The notes beneath the pieces are model-generated. The model was not told the origin of the DNA. It was given only the letters and a program-made list of their open reading frames with translations, and did no database searches. From Campylobacterota bacterium (GTDB lineage Bacteria; Campylobacterota; Campylobacteria; Campylobacterales; Sulfurimonadaceae): a stretch of 7,611 nucleotides of DNA. Where the stretch lies: positions 1 to 7,611 of the forward strand of contig JAADDU010000149.1 of the NCBI GenBank assembly GCA_013153755.1, read 5' to 3'. Made by a program: the position numbers and the translations under genes. Each line of letters starts with the position of its first letter. Within the stretch, counting starts at the first letter, position 1. Of the stretch, positions 7,219-7,611 are shown one piece after another.

Positions 7219-7611
7219 ATGAAAAAAGTTTTAAAATATAGTGAGATTAAAGAGTTGTTAAATGGGATGTTGCAAAAAGGGATGCCTATAAATGAACTTG
7301 AACATTTTCTTTTGGAATTTATCGAGGAGAATCCATCGGATACATTGAAATATAAAAAAGCTTTTTTTGCATTGATCAAAGATATAGACTTAAAAAAAGC
7401 TGTAGTATATGGAGAAGATATAATAAAGCAAGAACAAGATCCAAAATTTATAAAAGTTTTGGCTGTTAGATATAAAAGATTGGGTTTAGATAAAAAGTAT
7501 GATTTATATATCAATCATAAAGTTCCTGTAGCTGAATTTAAAAATAAAATAGATGAGATTAAAAATAAAGAAGAAGATTTTGGTATAGTTGAAAAATATA
7601 TCAAATCATTT
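7219..7611 (+). CDS. Unrecognised protein, N-terminal 131 residues (3' end outside window)
   Basis: The ATG at 7219 lies three bases after the preceding stop; its ribosome binding site AAGGA (7208-7212) sits inside the end of the large gene, so the two are probably translationally coupled. The frame stays open to the last base of the window. The visible part starts MKKVLKYSEIKELLNGM and is rich in Lys, Glu, Leu and Ile, alternating short helices in a way that suggests a TPR-like or other helical-repeat N-terminus, with no signal peptide, membrane segment or catalytic motif. In polysaccharide clusters such segments sometimes precede a glycosyltransferase or sulfotransferase domain, but nothing here decides that. 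I do not recognise the family. Confidence 0.75.
   Translation, partial: MKKVLKYSEIKELLNGMLQKGMPINELEHFLLEFIEENPSDTLKYKKAFFALIKDIDLKKAVVYGEDIIKQEQDPKFIKVLAVRYKRLGLDKKYDLYINHKVPVAEFKNKIDEIKNKEEDFGIVEKYIKSF

Noticed and set aside
7194..7514. Reverse-strand open frame of 106 codons at the right end
   Set aside because: It overlaps the forward gene starting at 7219, which has a ribosome binding site, operon-like spacing and a frame open to the window edge; the reverse product looks like complement-strand noise.

Overview
The window is a stretch of surface-polysaccharide biosynthesis locus from an AT-rich bacterium. Low GC, heavy use of AGA (Arg) and ATA (Ile) codons, and tightly packed same-strand genes fit the Campylobacterota (Sulfurimonas, Sulfurovum or Arcobacter-like). 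This assignment rests on composition and style only; no marker gene is present.

All five genes are on the + strand. Positions 2-586 hold the 3' end of a family 2 glycosyltransferase whose start lies outside the window. A 93-base gap (587-679) carries a candidate promoter and a GC-rich hairpin that covers the ribosome binding site of the next gene. Then come wecB (680-1819, UDP-GlcNAc 2-epimerase) and wecC (1835-3067, UDP-ManNAc dehydrogenase), a two-step pathway from UDP-GlcNAc to UDP-ManNAcA. A very large gene (3100-7215, 1371 aa) follows, and then the first 131 codons of an unrecognised gene (7219 onward). The gaps after wecB, wecC and the large gene are 15, 32 and 3 bases, so wecB onward looks like one operon.

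The large protein is the most interesting item. It appears to join an Asp2/XcbB-like alpha/beta hydrolase, an apparently seven-bladed Asp-box beta-propeller with a His/Arg pair repeated in five consecutive blades, a beta-sandwich-like segment, and a complete-looking heparinase II/III-type polysaccharide lyase. It has no visible signal peptide or membrane segment. My working hypothesis is that wecB/wecC supply an acidic sugar (ManNAcA) for a glycan, and that this protein trims, de-esterifies or degrades the same uronate-containing glycan, much as alginate lyase is encoded within the alginate biosynthesis operon. The link between sugar and lyase is inference from gene order and mechanism, not something the sequence proves.

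wecB/wecC look less AT-rich than the genes on both sides, which fits a conserved sugar-nucleotide core embedded in more variable, probably exchanged, cargo. No RNA gene, insertion sequence, CRISPR array or large repeat was seen.
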